Below are positions 26,721 to 36,125 of a stretch of 64,000 nucleotides of DNA, piece after piece (the first letter of the stretch is position 1; each line of letters opens with the position of its first letter). Source of the stretch: Vreelandella populi (GTDB taxonomy: Bacteria > Pseudomonadota > Gammaproteobacteria > Pseudomonadales > Halomonadaceae). The translations under genes were made by a program, and so were the position numbers. The DNA lies in NCBI RefSeq assembly GCF_003989825.1, contig NZ_RZHE01000004.1, positions 248,001 to 312,000 of the forward strand. The letters are read 5' to 3'. Under the pieces are notes generated by a model that saw only the letters and a list, made by a program, of their open reading frames with translations, did no database searches and had not been told where the DNA came from.

Positions 26721-26951
26721 TTATCTGGGCCGATGACGTAGCTCACTGAGCACCAGGGTAAAGAAATTACGAATTTCGTCCATTTTGGGACGCGCTTCTT
26801 CAATAAGCGTATCGAAAGGCTCTAGTTCACGCTCTTGCGCCTCTCGCTGGGCAATCTCTTCTCTTATTTCTTCGATCAGCTCGGAAGAGTCATCCAGCAT
26901 GGACTTAAGTTCAGCGGTCGATGTTGAAATAATCTTGTGATGGGTCGTCAT
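26721..26951 (-). CDS. Small charged helical protein next to the Na/Pi symporter
   Basis: A 76-residue protein with no recognised family. It is strongly acidic and helical (KSMLDDSSELIEEIREEIAQREAQEREL), probably a coiled coil, with no signal or membrane segment. ATG 26951 follows the symporter stop by 10 bases, and GAGG 8 bases upstream overlaps that stop, so the two genes are translated together. It may be an accessory or regulatory partner of the symporter, loosely like the PhoU domains fused to some NptA relatives, but no sequence similarity is visible. Confidence 0.7.
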   Translation of the reverse strand: MTTHHKIISTSTAELKSMLDDSSELIEEIREEIAQREAQERELEPFDTLIEEARPKMDEIRNFFTLVLSELRHRPR

Positions 26952-26961
26952 GGGTTTTACC

Positions 26962-28146
26962 TCAAAGCAGCGTAGTAAACGCAATCAGGATGGCCGGTAT
27001 GGCAATAAATACGCCTAATACCCAAGCGGCAGCTAATACTTTTCTTTCTGAGGCAATACGGCCTAGCCACTCGGCTCCTTTGACAGGCAAGGGTCTTAAA
27101 AACGGTAGACCGAAAATCACGGCAACAGCGAATAGGTTAAAGAAAAGGTGAACCAGAGCGATCTCAAGTGCCAGTATGGCCGTCGCTCCGGTAACCGCGG
27201 TGGCAGCAAGCAGCGCCGTAAACGTAGTGCCAATATTAGTCCCTAACGTAAAGGGATAGATCTGGCGTAAAGAGAACGTCCCGGAGCCCGCTAACGGCAC
27301 CATTAAGCTTGTGGTGGTTGAGGACGACTGCACTAGAAACGTTACCATGGCGCCGGAGGCAATACCTGTTATAGGCCCGCGCCCAATCGCGTTATGCATG
27401 ATGTTTTTCGCGCGCCCGACCATCAATACTCTCAGCAACGCCCCGATATAACGAATCGCTAAAAAAATCACGGCAATGCCAAAAACGATCATGGCGATGC
27501 CACCTGCGATGGTGGGCAGGTTCATGGCCACATTTTCAACGGTCGAGGTAATCGGCCTTGTTGCCATACCGATAATGTTCACGCTTCCCATGGAAAGGTC
27601 CGCATCACCATAAAGCATGGACGACGCACTTAGTGCCAGCTTCTCAAGCGGATGAAAGATAATTTCGATAGGCAGGAAAACAGCCACGGCCAGCAGGTTA
27701 AAAAAGTCATGCACCGTTGCCGCGGAAAACGCCCGGCGAAATTCAGCTTTATCGCGTACATGCCCAAGGCTTACCAGCGTATTGGTGACCGTTGTACCGA
27801 TATTCGCGCCCATGATCATGGGTACTGCAGTGGCAACCGGCAGCCCACCGGCCACAAAGGCCACAATAACGGAGGTAACGGTGGAAGATGACTGAATCAG
27901 CGCCGTGGCAACAATCCCGATCATCAGCCCTATAAAGGGGTTGACTGCAAACTCAAACAGTTGAGCGGCGTGCTCACCTGCGGCAATTTTGAAACCATTG
28001 CCAATGATTGATACTGCACAGATCAGAAAGTACACCAGCAAGGCAAGCGTGAGCCACTGCCTTAGCGTACCTTTGCGCCTTACCTTTACCCTTCTCCTCT
28101 GGTCGGGTAACACCTCTTGCACAGCGCTATTGATATTTTCGGCCAT
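26962..28146 (-). CDS. Na/phosphate symporter, NptA/PF02690 family
   Basis: A 394-residue inner membrane protein predicted to take up phosphate with sodium. It has the two inverted Na_Pi_cotrans repeats with signature QSSST motifs (ALIQSSSTVTSVIVA near residue 80, FLVQSSSTTTSLMVP near 265) and paired GANIGTT / GTNIGTT segments. About 8-9 hydrophobic segments are visible. The start is set at ATG 28146, with GAGG 8 bases before it; the frame is open ten codons further. It lacks a C-terminal PhoU domain. Confidence 0.92.
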   Translation of the reverse strand: MAENINSAVQEVLPDQRRRVKVRRKGTLRQWLTLALLVYFLICAVSIIGNGFKIAAGEHAAQLFEFAVNPFIGLMIGIVATALIQSSSTVTSVIVAFVAGGLPVATAVPMIMGANIGTTVTNTLVSLGHVRDKAEFRRAFSAATVHDFFNLLAVAVFLPIEIIFHPLEKLALSASSMLYGDADLSMGSVNIIGMATRPITSTVENVAMNLPTIAGGIAMIVFGIAVIFLAIRYIGALLRVLMVGRAKNIMHNAIGRGPITGIASGAMVTFLVQSSSTTTSLMVPLAGSGTFSLRQIYPFTLGTNIGTTFTALLAATAVTGATAILALEIALVHLFFNLFAVAVIFGLPFLRPLPVKGAEWLGRIASERKVLAAAWVLGVFIAIPAILIAFTTLL

Positions 28147-28289
28147 TGCCACATCCTCATGAAAGGAAGAACGCACGTATAACCCACCCGCTCCTTCAAA
28201 GAATGGCGGCTATAAGTGACATAGGCGTGACAGCTGAGTGGCACTATGATGTTACGGTGAATAAATACTGCTCATCGCGTGCAAGGCTA

Positions 28290-28319
28290 AGCAAAGGCCG
28301 CTTCATTCCTGAAGCGGCC
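28290..28319 (-). terminator. Hairpin at the end of the decayed regulator region
   Basis: A perfect 9-bp stem (GGCCGCTTC / GAAGCGGCC) with a 6-base loop, followed on the minus strand by TTT. It lies downstream of the pseudogene on the same strand. Confidence 0.55.
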
Positions 28320-28559
28320 TGTCCACCTACGTTTACCCGCGCTTGAAAAGGCGAAAGTGCTTTTTACCTTTCTACAAGATCCAGTATTGATCGAACAGCG
28401 CAAATACCTAGCTGAGTGGCCCTTGCTTGGCGCACCCGCCGTTGATGCGCACGGCGTTCTGGTCAATCAATTCCCGGGCCTGGCGTTTGGATGAGATACG
28501 CTGGCTAACAGGCTGATCACGTTGTGAAGGCTCGGAATGATGTAGCGGTTTATTGCCCC

Positions 28560-29045
28560 ACTGCTTACGGCACAACGCGGTCAGCAGCTCAACATAGGCT
28601 CAAGATGACGGGCGACTGAGGCAGAGAACCCATCATCATGCGCTAGCAACCCTAGATAGATAACACTCCAAAGAGCGTCGCCCAGACGAATCGCAAGACA
28701 ACGTTCATCCTACAGCCGGTTCGCTGATAGAAGTTGCTGGCGTATTCGTTATGCCCGGCAGGCGGTATCACATCGGCCATACGTAGCACGCCCTGGCGCG
28801 GGGCATGGTCGAGCGCTACCAGAAAAGGGTCCTGCGATAGTCCTGCAGTAAGTAACACTGAAAAAGCAGCTCACGACGCTCGGGAATGGAATCGAACAGG
28901 CAGATAGGATGCTTGCCAGGCCGATGCCCAATGAACACTGCACAGTCGGAGTGAATGATGGCTTTGAGCAGCGCCGTCAGCCGTGAAGCGCATCAATCGT
29001 TTGGGCCAACGCATGCGGCATGGCGTCTTTTAAGAGCGTGTGCAT
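28560..29045 (-). pseudogene. Remnant of a LuxR-type transcriptional regulator
   Basis: No intact frame spans this stretch, but joining minus-strand frames gives a continuous protein-like trail. It starts MHTLLKDAMPHALAQTIDAL, then KAIIHSDCAVFIGHRPGK, ICLFDSIPERRELLFQCY, DPFLVALDHAPRQGVLRMAD and PAGHNEYASNFYQRTG, and later ARHLEPML and VELLTALCRKQWG. This resembles the sensor half of a LuxR-family regulator group in which DPF, GV and YYxxTG-like motifs recur. At least three frameshifts are needed and the helix-turn-helix end is missing. The DNA from 28380 to 28560 continues with a short frame (SSKRQARELIDQNAVRING) that I cannot assign. The identification is mine from memory and is tentative. 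Confidence 0.55.
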
Positions 29046-29129
29046 ACGTATTAAACGGTGGCTGTGGCAGAGGGCGTTCAGTATGCTTTAGTCCGCGCTC
29101 ATTTATAAGGCAATCACACGGTAGATTTT

Positions 29130-29441
29130 ATGACCGATTCTCTCAGCAAGACAAAATCCAGCTTCTATCGCCGCCTTTACGTGGCTTATCTGATCGATCA
29201 GGGGGTTTCTAGCGTGCCTGCGCTCGTGAGCACCTGTGGCATGCCGCGACGTACGGCTCAGGATACCATCGCCTCGCTTGCCGAGCTGGATATTGAATGC
29301 CAGTTTCAACCGACACAAGGCGAGCGCCATAACAGCGGTGAATACCGGATTATCAGCTGGGGCCCCATTGACCCGGCCTGGGTCAAGAAGCAAGCAAAAC
29401 CGCTGGCTGACGCTCTTGGCTACCCGGTTATCACTGCTTAA
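29130..29441 (+). CDS. Small winged helix-turn-helix protein
   Basis: A 103-residue protein resembling the HTH_43-type winged-helix family found in Pseudomonas and Halomonas. A basic start (KTKSSFYRRLYVAYLIDQG) is followed by a helix-turn-helix (SVPALVSTCGMPRRTAQDTIASLAEL) and a wing (YRIISWGPID). It is a probable DNA-binding protein with unknown targets. It lies between a decayed regulator and the copper ATPase, which is convergent. The ribosome binding site is weak (GGTAG). Confidence 0.8.
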   Translation: MTDSLSKTKSSFYRRLYVAYLIDQGVSSVPALVSTCGMPRRTAQDTIASLAELDIECQFQPTQGERHNSGEYRIISWGPIDPAWVKKQAKPLADALGYPVITA

Positions 29442-29462
29442 TAGATCTGCCTGCTCAACAGA

Positions 29463-31643
29463 TCAATCGCGCCAGGCAAGCCGTGCGGCGTTGAGCGTAA
29501 CGCTCAATGAGCTGGCGACCATAGCCAGCACCGCGACCAGCGGGGGAATGGCCATGATAATGACAAGCCCCAACGCCAGCGTGTTATATACCGCCGAAAG
29601 GGTCATATTCTGCAGCATGACACGGCGGGTAGCCCGGGCAGTGGCAAGCCCTTCGACCAGGCTCGAAATTCCGGGCTTGAGCAGGTGTGCCGCGGCTCCT
29701 TCCCGAGCAGCATCACTAGCGTTGAAAGGCGCCACACCAATATCGGCGGCAGCCAGGCTTAGTGTGTCGTTAACCCCATCGCCTATAAACATCACGGGGC
29801 TTGGCAGTCCCTGCACCAAGCGGGCTTTCGCTTCTGGCGAGCGCTCTGCAAAGCAGGCATCTGGCGCCAATCCAAGGCGTTCAGCCACTGCTTCGACCGC
29901 ACTTGGCCGGTCCCCGCTCAGCATGACCACCCAGTAATCGGCCTGCAGAAATTGGATACTTGGCGCGGCGTCTTCATACGGCGTGTCTTCAAGGTAGAAG
30001 CTGCCTAGCCAGCCCTGGGCGTCAGCTAGCATTACTTCAGAAGCTGCCCGGAGGGCGGTGTCGGTTCTATTGGGAGGTGTCACAATACCCTGACTATTTA
30101 GAAAATGCTGGCTGCCCAGCCAAATATCGCCATATTCTGTTAAGCGAAGTTGAATACCTTGCCCAGGCACATCTTTTATTACGCTAGCTTCGGACGACAC
30201 AGGTGCCGGGTCGGAATGCGCCCAACGTTTGAGCGCCTGGGCCAAAGGGTGCTGGCTGTTGGCCGCTACCTGATAAAGCCTGTCTTTAAGCGCTTTTTCG
30301 GTTACCCCTTCACGGCTTGCCCAGTTCACAAGCAAAGGCTCGCCTTGTGTCAGCGTGCCGGTCTTATCCAAGGCAATGGCTTTTACTCTAGCTAACGTTT
30401 CAAGCGCTGCCGGATCGCGCAAGGCAATGCCTTGATTTAAAAGTCGCCCACTACCTGCCAGACTCGCCAAGGGCACGGCTAGCCCTACCGCACAAGGGCA
30501 GGCTACTACCAGGACTGAAAGCGCTCGAACGATGGCATCTTCTAGCCCAAGCCCCATCAATAGGCCTACTGGCAGAGTAGCTACCCCCAGGATCAACGCC
30601 ACGGGACTTAGCCAGGCAGCAAACCGGTCGGCAAGTTTTTGCAGCTCACCCTTTTGGGTCTGATAGTGGCGCATCTGGTCACGAAGGCGGTCCAGGCGGC
30701 GCTGGCCTAGGACGTGAGTGACCCTAATAACGACATCAGCACTACCCAGTAGCCGACACCCGGCATAAACTGGCTCGCCTTTAGGAAAGTGGCGAGGCGT
30801 GCTCTCGCCGGTTAATGATGCCGTATCTATCCAGGCGGCCTCTTCCAAAACGCCGTCCAGCGAAATAATTTCGCCTGAACTGAGCATAGCCCGCGAGCCT
30901 GGTAGAACGTCGGCTAACGATTTGACCCGCCACTGGGTATTCTCCCAAATCATGGCGTCATCGCTTGGCTGGGGCAGAACATCCAGAGCTTTTAACCCGC
31001 GATGGCGGCATAACGTTTCCACTAACCGCCCACCTAGCAGCAGCACGATCAGCATGACGGCCGTATCAAAATATACCTCTGCCGAGCCGCGCCATAAAAG
31101 ACCGACCGACACCCCGACCGCCGACCAGACGCCAAGCGTTACCAGCACATCCATACCCGGACGCTTGGCGCGCAGCGTGCGCAGGCCCGCCCGGTAAAAC
31201 GGCCAACCTGCAAACGTTACCACCGGAATAGAAAACGCTCCCGACACCCAGGCAACGACCCATTCAATCGTTGGGTTGGGCAATGCTCCTGCGTAAATCA
31301 AGAGTGACGCTAGCATGGTCCACATGCCGAATACCGAGCCTACCAGCAAGCGTAAACTCAAATAACGGCTTTCCTGCTCCAGTCGCGTATGCGCGTCAGC
31401 ATGAGCTTCAAGTTCGGTTAAGCGATAACCCAGGCGCTTTACTTTAGGCGCCAGCGCTTCAAGCGAAATGGCCTCGGCACCTCCTTTTACCCACAGCGTT
31501 GCGCTTGGGTAATGAACGCTAATACGCTCAATCCCCTGTCGATGGGTAAGGACACCCTCTACTGCCAGTGCACAGCTAGTGCACCACATACCGTTTAGCG
31601 TGTAGAGGGCTTCATTAGTATCTGGCTCGCCAGTCACCTGCAT
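29463..31643 (-). CDS. Copper-translocating P1B-type ATPase
   Basis: A 726-residue inner membrane copper pump. Residues 13-75 are a heavy-metal domain with Cys21 and Cys24 (MWCTSC). Eight hydrophobic segments follow. The actuator TGES, the CPC transport motif (CPCAVGLAVPLASLAGSG), DKTGTLTQGE, the SQHPLA motif and GDGVNDTLSLAAADIG are all present. As the last gene of the caa3 oxidase operon it more likely supplies copper for oxidase assembly (CtpA/CcoI/FixI role) than detoxification; this is inferred from position. ATG 31643 lies 18 bases after the preceding stop; the frame is open to 31736, but that overlaps the previous gene. Confidence 0.9.
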   Translation of the reverse strand: MQVTGEPDTNEALYTLNGMWCTSCALAVEGVLTHRQGIERISVHYPSATLWVKGGAEAISLEALAPKVKRLGYRLTELEAHADAHTRLEQESRYLSLRLLVGSVFGMWTMLASLLIYAGALPNPTIEWVVAWVSGAFSIPVVTFAGWPFYRAGLRTLRAKRPGMDVLVTLGVWSAVGVSVGLLWRGSAEVYFDTAVMLIVLLLGGRLVETLCRHRGLKALDVLPQPSDDAMIWENTQWRVKSLADVLPGSRAMLSSGEIISLDGVLEEAAWIDTASLTGESTPRHFPKGEPVYAGCRLLGSADVVIRVTHVLGQRRLDRLRDQMRHYQTQKGELQKLADRFAAWLSPVALILGVATLPVGLLMGLGLEDAIVRALSVLVVACPCAVGLAVPLASLAGSGRLLNQGIALRDPAALETLARVKAIALDKTGTLTQGEPLLVNWASREGVTEKALKDRLYQVAANSQHPLAQALKRWAHSDPAPVSSEASVIKDVPGQGIQLRLTEYGDIWLGSQHFLNSQGIVTPPNRTDTALRAASEVMLADAQGWLGSFYLEDTPYEDAAPSIQFLQADYWVVMLSGDRPSAVEAVAERLGLAPDACFAERSPEAKARLVQGLPSPVMFIGDGVNDTLSLAAADIGVAPFNASDAAREGAAAHLLKPGISSLVEGLATARATRRVMLQNMTLSAVYNTLALGLVIIMAIPPLVAVLAMVASSLSVTLNAARLAWRD

Positions 31644-31660
31644 CGGCTGTTGTTTACCAC

Positions 31661-32017
31661 TTACAGACAAGGCGGCAGGCCAACCATCGGTGCAGCGACA
31701 AACGCCACCGCTAAGGTAGAAAATACATAAAGCCATGCGGAAACAAAGGCATTGAAGTGCTTCCGCCCTTTATGCTGCCTAGCTTCCTGGAAGCATCCCC
31801 AAGCAAGCCCTGCCAGCAGCAGCGCTGTTATTAAGCTCCCCACTAACAGGGTAATATTGATATGGGTGAATGCGCCTTGGCCGGGATCCGGCGGCATCAC
31901 GGCGCAGGCGACCGAGAGCCCGCCGTAAATGGCGATAAACCAGATACTCCAAAGAATCAGCCCACCCACGAAATGGCCTGGATGGGTAAGGTGTAGTCGC
32001 TGCACCATTGCTTTCAT
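31661..32017 (-). CDS. Small membrane protein of the cytochrome oxidase operon
   Basis: A 118-residue protein with three hydrophobic segments (about 15-40, 54-77 and 89-115) and a short basic N-terminus. No family is recognised. It starts 3 bases after the oxidase gene stop with a good GGAGG box, and the copper ATPase follows. It may be a small oxidase subunit or an assembly factor. No metal-binding Cys or His cluster is visible. Confidence 0.75.
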   Translation of the reverse strand: MKAMVQRLHLTHPGHFVGGLILWSIWFIAIYGGLSVACAVMPPDPGQGAFTHINITLLVGSLITALLLAGLAWGCFQEARQHKGRKHFNAFVSAWLYVFSTLAVAFVAAPMVGLPPCL

Positions 32018-32020
32018 CCC

Positions 32021-34549
32021 TTAGCCTCCAATCACTCGTGGTAAAACAGCCAGCGCAGCAATCAGTATCCAGAACACCACGACGTTATAGCGCCAGAAGT
32101 AAGCGACCACTACAGGCTCAAACGGCGCATGAGCACCCACATAGCGGTAGCCAACTCGCATGCCTTGTAGTAGGGAAATCACTGCCCCCAAGGCGCTATG
32201 CAGCAATGCGTAGTACAGGCCTACCATCAAGATGGCATCGTGAGAGGTTTCGGTAACGGCTAAGTTGGCGTTCCACATCACCCATAAAATCAGCACAAAC
32301 TGTAAGCCACCTAAAAGTGCAGCCCCGTAAAGGCGCATCGCCAGGCCCTTATCCAACTGTTTACGTAACCTGCGTACGCTGCTCTCCATCAGCGCCGAGC
32401 CACCCAGTAACGCGATACCTGCTACAACTAGCGCAACCAGCGAAAGCGGGGAAGCGTCAGGCATGCGCCACTCCGGCGATACGGTCCATAAATAGAACCA
32501 GCCGAAGAGATAGGATAGAAAGAAGGAGCCGTTGGCTATCATCGCCGTGGTCATGGCCCATAAACCGGGGCCATCCATGGTACGCGAGTGGAGCGGAGGA
32601 TCGCCGGGCATCACCTTAGCATCGGGGGCTGCTTTAGGATGAGCACCGTTTTCCCACGACCAGCGCAACAGAAAACCAATGGCAATTACCACACCAACCC
32701 CGGCCACCGGGTACCAGCGCAGCAGCAGGCTGATACACACCACGGCAAGTGCCATGGCCGCAAATAGCGGCCACCAGGAGTTGCTGGGCACGTGAATGAT
32801 TTCCCGGACCTTACCGGTCAGTGGGTCGGTACCCCAAAGCTCACGACGTCCGTGACTGGCTGTGGCCAGGCCGTGCCTGCCTTCCTGCATCTCCCGAGGG
32901 AGCTCTGGATGTTCCCAAAGTGGGTGACGCGTTTCGATTGGCGGCAAACTCACGAAGTTATAGGGGCTTGGGGGCAGCTGGTTGGCCCACTCCAGCGTAT
33001 CGGCGTTCCATGGATTGGTTTTTGCTGGCTTGCCATAGCGAAAGTGCAAGGCAATATCGATAAGCACCATGGCAAAGCCCGCCGACATGACGAAACCACC
33101 AATCGAGGAAATCAGGTTGAAGATATCCCAGCCAAACCCGGTATCGTAGGTATATACCCGGCGAGGCATACCTAACAGCCCCGTCCAATGCATAATCAGG
33201 AAAGTGACGTTAAAGCCAATAAACACCAGCCAGAACCCCCACTTACCGATCGTTTCAGACGGCATACGTCCGGAAAACAGTGGCAGCCAGTAGTAGATCC
33301 CGGCCATAAGCGGAAACAGCATCCCCCCCACTAGCACATAATGCATATGGGCAACCACAAAGTGGGTATCATGCACCTGCCAGTTGAAGGGTACCAGCGC
33401 CAGCATGACACCGGTCAAACCACCACACACAAAAATCACCAGAAAACCGATGATCCACAGCATAGGTAGCTTCATTTTTGGCTTGCCAAGCCACAGTGTG
33501 GCCAGCCAGGCAAATATCTGAATCCCGGTTGGAATCGCCACCAGCATACTGGCTGCCGAGAAAAACGCCTGGGCCAGCTGAGGGATGCCCACGGTGAACA
33601 TGTGGTGAACCCACAGGCCGAAACTGATGAACCCCATGACGGTAATCGCAAAAACGACCCAGCCATATCCTACGATAGGCCGCCCGGCAAAAACGGGAAT
33701 TATAGTTGCTACAATGCCCGCAGCCGGCAGGAAAATGATGTAAACCTCAGGGTGGCCAAATAGCCAGAAAAGGTGCTGCCAAAGTACCGGGTCACCGCCG
33801 CCTGCAATATCAAAGAACGGCATGCCCACCGCGCGTTCAAGTTCAAGCAAGATACTGCCCAGAATCAGCGGTGGAAAGCCTACGACAATCATTAGCGCCA
33901 TGGCCAGAATATACCAGGCAAACAGCGGCATCTTGTGAAGCGCCATGCCTTGGGTACGGGTGCGCAAAATGGAAACCACCAGTTCGACACCCGCCGAAAG
34001 CGCTGAAATCTCGACAAAGGTAATGCCCAAAAGCCAGAAATCAGACCCAAGCCCAGGCGAGTATTCGCTGCTACTCAGCGGCGTATACATGAACCAGCCG
34101 CTGTCGGGGGCCATTTCCAGCACCATGCTGAAGGATAAAATGATACCGCCAAACAGGTAACACCAGTAGCCCAACGCGGTTAGTCGTGGGCATACCAGAT
34201 CGCGTGCGCCAATCATTTTGGGGATCATATAGATCGCCAGACCTTCCAGAATCGGAATGGCGAACAGAAACATCATCACCGTACCGTGCATGGTGGTGAC
34301 TTGGCTATAAATCTCCGGGGTCATGAAATTCTGATCGGGCGTGGCAATTTGCGTGCGTATCAGCATCGCCAAGATGCCGCCAATCAGAAAAAATGCCATC
34401 CCCGTGACCATAAACCGAAGGCCAAGTGTGGTGTGGTTAACGATGGTTAATGCTTTTAAACCCTTTGGGTTACCCCATACCTCTGAGAGGTCGTCATGTA
34501 ACTTTTGAAGATCTTCAGGGCCCGTTGCTTCACGATCTATCGTACTCAT
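32021..34549 (-). CDS. Cytochrome c oxidase subunit I-III fusion
   Basis: The catalytic subunit of an aa3/caa3-type haem-copper oxidase fused to subunit III, 842 residues. Subunit I (about 1-560) has TTMHGTVMMF with a haem His, the CuB and cross-linked Tyr motif GHPEVYIIFLP, the HHMF CuB ligands, and THFVVAHMHYVLVGG with the haem ligands. From about 620 the chain continues with subunit III helices (SRTMDGPGLW, SFFLSYLFGWFYLW). The same fusion occurs in Thermus caa3. The ATG overlaps the subunit II stop as ATGA. Confidence 0.93.
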   Translation of the reverse strand: MSTIDREATGPEDLQKLHDDLSEVWGNPKGLKALTIVNHTTLGLRFMVTGMAFFLIGGILAMLIRTQIATPDQNFMTPEIYSQVTTMHGTVMMFLFAIPILEGLAIYMIPKMIGARDLVCPRLTALGYWCYLFGGIILSFSMVLEMAPDSGWFMYTPLSSSEYSPGLGSDFWLLGITFVEISALSAGVELVVSILRTRTQGMALHKMPLFAWYILAMALMIVVGFPPLILGSILLELERAVGMPFFDIAGGGDPVLWQHLFWLFGHPEVYIIFLPAAGIVATIIPVFAGRPIVGYGWVVFAITVMGFISFGLWVHHMFTVGIPQLAQAFFSAASMLVAIPTGIQIFAWLATLWLGKPKMKLPMLWIIGFLVIFVCGGLTGVMLALVPFNWQVHDTHFVVAHMHYVLVGGMLFPLMAGIYYWLPLFSGRMPSETIGKWGFWLVFIGFNVTFLIMHWTGLLGMPRRVYTYDTGFGWDIFNLISSIGGFVMSAGFAMVLIDIALHFRYGKPAKTNPWNADTLEWANQLPPSPYNFVSLPPIETRHPLWEHPELPREMQEGRHGLATASHGRRELWGTDPLTGKVREIIHVPSNSWWPLFAAMALAVVCISLLLRWYPVAGVGVVIAIGFLLRWSWENGAHPKAAPDAKVMPGDPPLHSRTMDGPGLWAMTTAMIANGSFFLSYLFGWFYLWTVSPEWRMPDASPLSLVALVVAGIALLGGSALMESSVRRLRKQLDKGLAMRLYGAALLGGLQFVLILWVMWNANLAVTETSHDAILMVGLYYALLHSALGAVISLLQGMRVGYRYVGAHAPFEPVVVAYFWRYNVVVFWILIAALAVLPRVIGG

Positions 34550-35607
34550 GGGGTCAGGGTCTCCAGCCAAGCACCCAGGGACTCCAAGGTGGCGGTATCC
34601 ATATAATTGATTGACGGCATTTTGTTACTCGGTTTAAGCGTTTGGTGATTTTCCAGCCAATACTGAATAGCGCCCTCTTCCATAGGCAGTACGCCCCCCC
34701 CCAGCATGGGGCGTGCGCCGATATCAGAAAGATCAGGACCTATGGTCGCAGTAGAAAGACCGGCAACGCTATGGCAGGCCGCACAAGTGGAAACGAAAGT
34801 CTCGCGCGCTTGGGAAAATTCATCATTCGCTACGGCCAGCTCAGCCAAACGCTCTCCCTGACGATCTGCCAGCCACGCCTCAAACTCCTCGCGCCCAACG
34901 GCTTCGACGTAAAGGTCCATATGCGCATGTTGGGTACCACAGAACTCTGCACACTGAGCGTCAAAGATGCCTGGTTCATCGGCTTCAAGACGAATCACGT
35001 TAACGCGCCCCGGCAGCATATCTACCTTGCCGCCTAATCGGGGTATCCAGAAGGCGTGGATAACATCAGCAGAGGTCACATGAAAATCGACAGGCTCCCC
35101 TGCCGGCATGATGAGCTGATTCGAGGTGACCACCTCGCCGCCGGCAGCGCCCGGGTAGCGAACTTCCCACCACCACTGGTGGCCAATGACTTCAATGACT
35201 TCAGGTGGTTCGCTTAACGGCAAAGGCAGCATGCGCTTGCCGGCCGGGATGCCAAACATGAGAAGCGCACTAACGCTAAACACAGGCAGTAAAATACCGC
35301 CCCCGATAATCCAGCGCCGGGCAATTTTACGCTCTTGGGCAGCTGTGTGTTCGTGGTGTTTGCGCTTGAACGCATAAAGCCACAGCGCGATAACGCCGAT
35401 AAATACGACCGTGAAAAATGTCAGCATGACCCACCAGACAAGCGCGACATCTCGTGCAGCTTGCCCAGCGGGGTCTAGAATAGATCTATCGCCTGCGCAC
35501 CCTGCTAATACCAGCATGGTCAGCAACAGTATTAACCGGTTGACCCGCCGCAGCGCAACACGTTGAATACACGGTGAGGCGACGTGATATAAATAGCGTT
35601 CCCTCAT
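34546..35607 (-). CDS. Cytochrome c oxidase subunit II with C-terminal cytochrome c
   Basis: A 353-residue electron-entry subunit. Lipobox LAGC with Cys37 after a long basic leader, two membrane helices (about 55-75 and 95-115), then the CuA cupredoxin domain: HAFWIP and CAEFCGTQHAHM. A class I cytochrome c domain ends the protein, with haem site CAACH near residue 275 and an axial Met (KMPSINY). This makes the enzyme caa3-type. ATG 35607 has AGGGA before it. First gene of the operon, divergent from a DUF2231 gene. Haem A synthesis genes are not in the window. Confidence 0.93.
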   Translation of the reverse strand: MRERYLYHVASPCIQRVALRRVNRLILLLTMLVLAGCAGDRSILDPAGQAARDVALVWWVMLTFFTVVFIGVIALWLYAFKRKHHEHTAAQERKIARRWIIGGGILLPVFSVSALLMFGIPAGKRMLPLPLSEPPEVIEVIGHQWWWEVRYPGAAGGEVVTSNQLIMPAGEPVDFHVTSADVIHAFWIPRLGGKVDMLPGRVNVIRLEADEPGIFDAQCAEFCGTQHAHMDLYVEAVGREEFEAWLADRQGERLAELAVANDEFSQARETFVSTCAACHSVAGLSTATIGPDLSDIGARPMLGGGVLPMEEGAIQYWLENHQTLKPSNKMPSINYMDTATLESLGAWLETLTP

Positions 35608-35642
35608 GTTGTTATCCCTTTTTCTGCCCACAGGAAGTGATT

Positions 35643-36104
35643 ATGGCAAACCCCAATAGGCGTACAATTAAAAGCCGCGCAGCGCTTGCTGGCCACCCGC
35701 TGCATCCGCTGATGGTTCATTTTCCCGTTGCAGCACTCATGGCCCTCGTGGCCTGCGATTTGGGTTACTGGTATACCGAAGACCCGTTTTGGCTGCGTGT
35801 TGGCCTTTGGCTGGCGGGCATTGGCGCGCTGGGCGGCTGGTTTGCAAGTATCGCAGGCACCATTGACTTGGTGAGCGTGGGGCAGATTCGCCGTTTGATT
35901 ACCGGTTGGAGTCACGCCATTGTAGCGGTGGTCATGCTTTCGCTTGCCTCGCTTAACTGGCTGATACGCTTTACTGATCCCGATCTGGTACTGCCCTGGG
36001 GTATCGCCGTATCCGTGGTAACCGCAGGCCTTGTTGCCTTGGCGGGTTGGCTGGGAGGCCAGTTGGTGTATGAACACGCGGTGGGTGTTGAGGTAGAGGA
36101 GTAA
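35643..36104 (+). CDS. DUF2231 membrane protein
   Basis: A 153-residue inner membrane protein with four hydrophobic segments. The diagnostic motif GHPLHPLMVHFPVAALMAL near residue 15 has conserved His residues that may bind haem or metal. Family members often sit beside oxidases or metal genes; their function is unknown. The start is ATG 35643 (GGAAG upstream); the frame is open to 35574. It is divergent from the oxidase operon by 35 bases, so the promoters overlap. Confidence 0.85.
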   Translation: MANPNRRTIKSRAALAGHPLHPLMVHFPVAALMALVACDLGYWYTEDPFWLRVGLWLAGIGALGGWFASIAGTIDLVSVGQIRRLITGWSHAIVAVVMLSLASLNWLIRFTDPDLVLPWGIAVSVVTAGLVALAGWLGGQLVYEHAVGVEVEE

Positions 36105-36125
36105 TAAGGTAGGGATCATGGCGGG

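Noticed and set aside
29444..29464. GATCTG/CAGATC repeat between the winged-helix and copper ATPase genes as a terminator
   Set aside because: Only a 6-bp AT-containing stem, with no T run.
32792..33175. 127-residue plus-strand frame inside the oxidase I-III gene
   Set aside because: It lies opposite highly conserved oxidase coding sequence and has no independent support.
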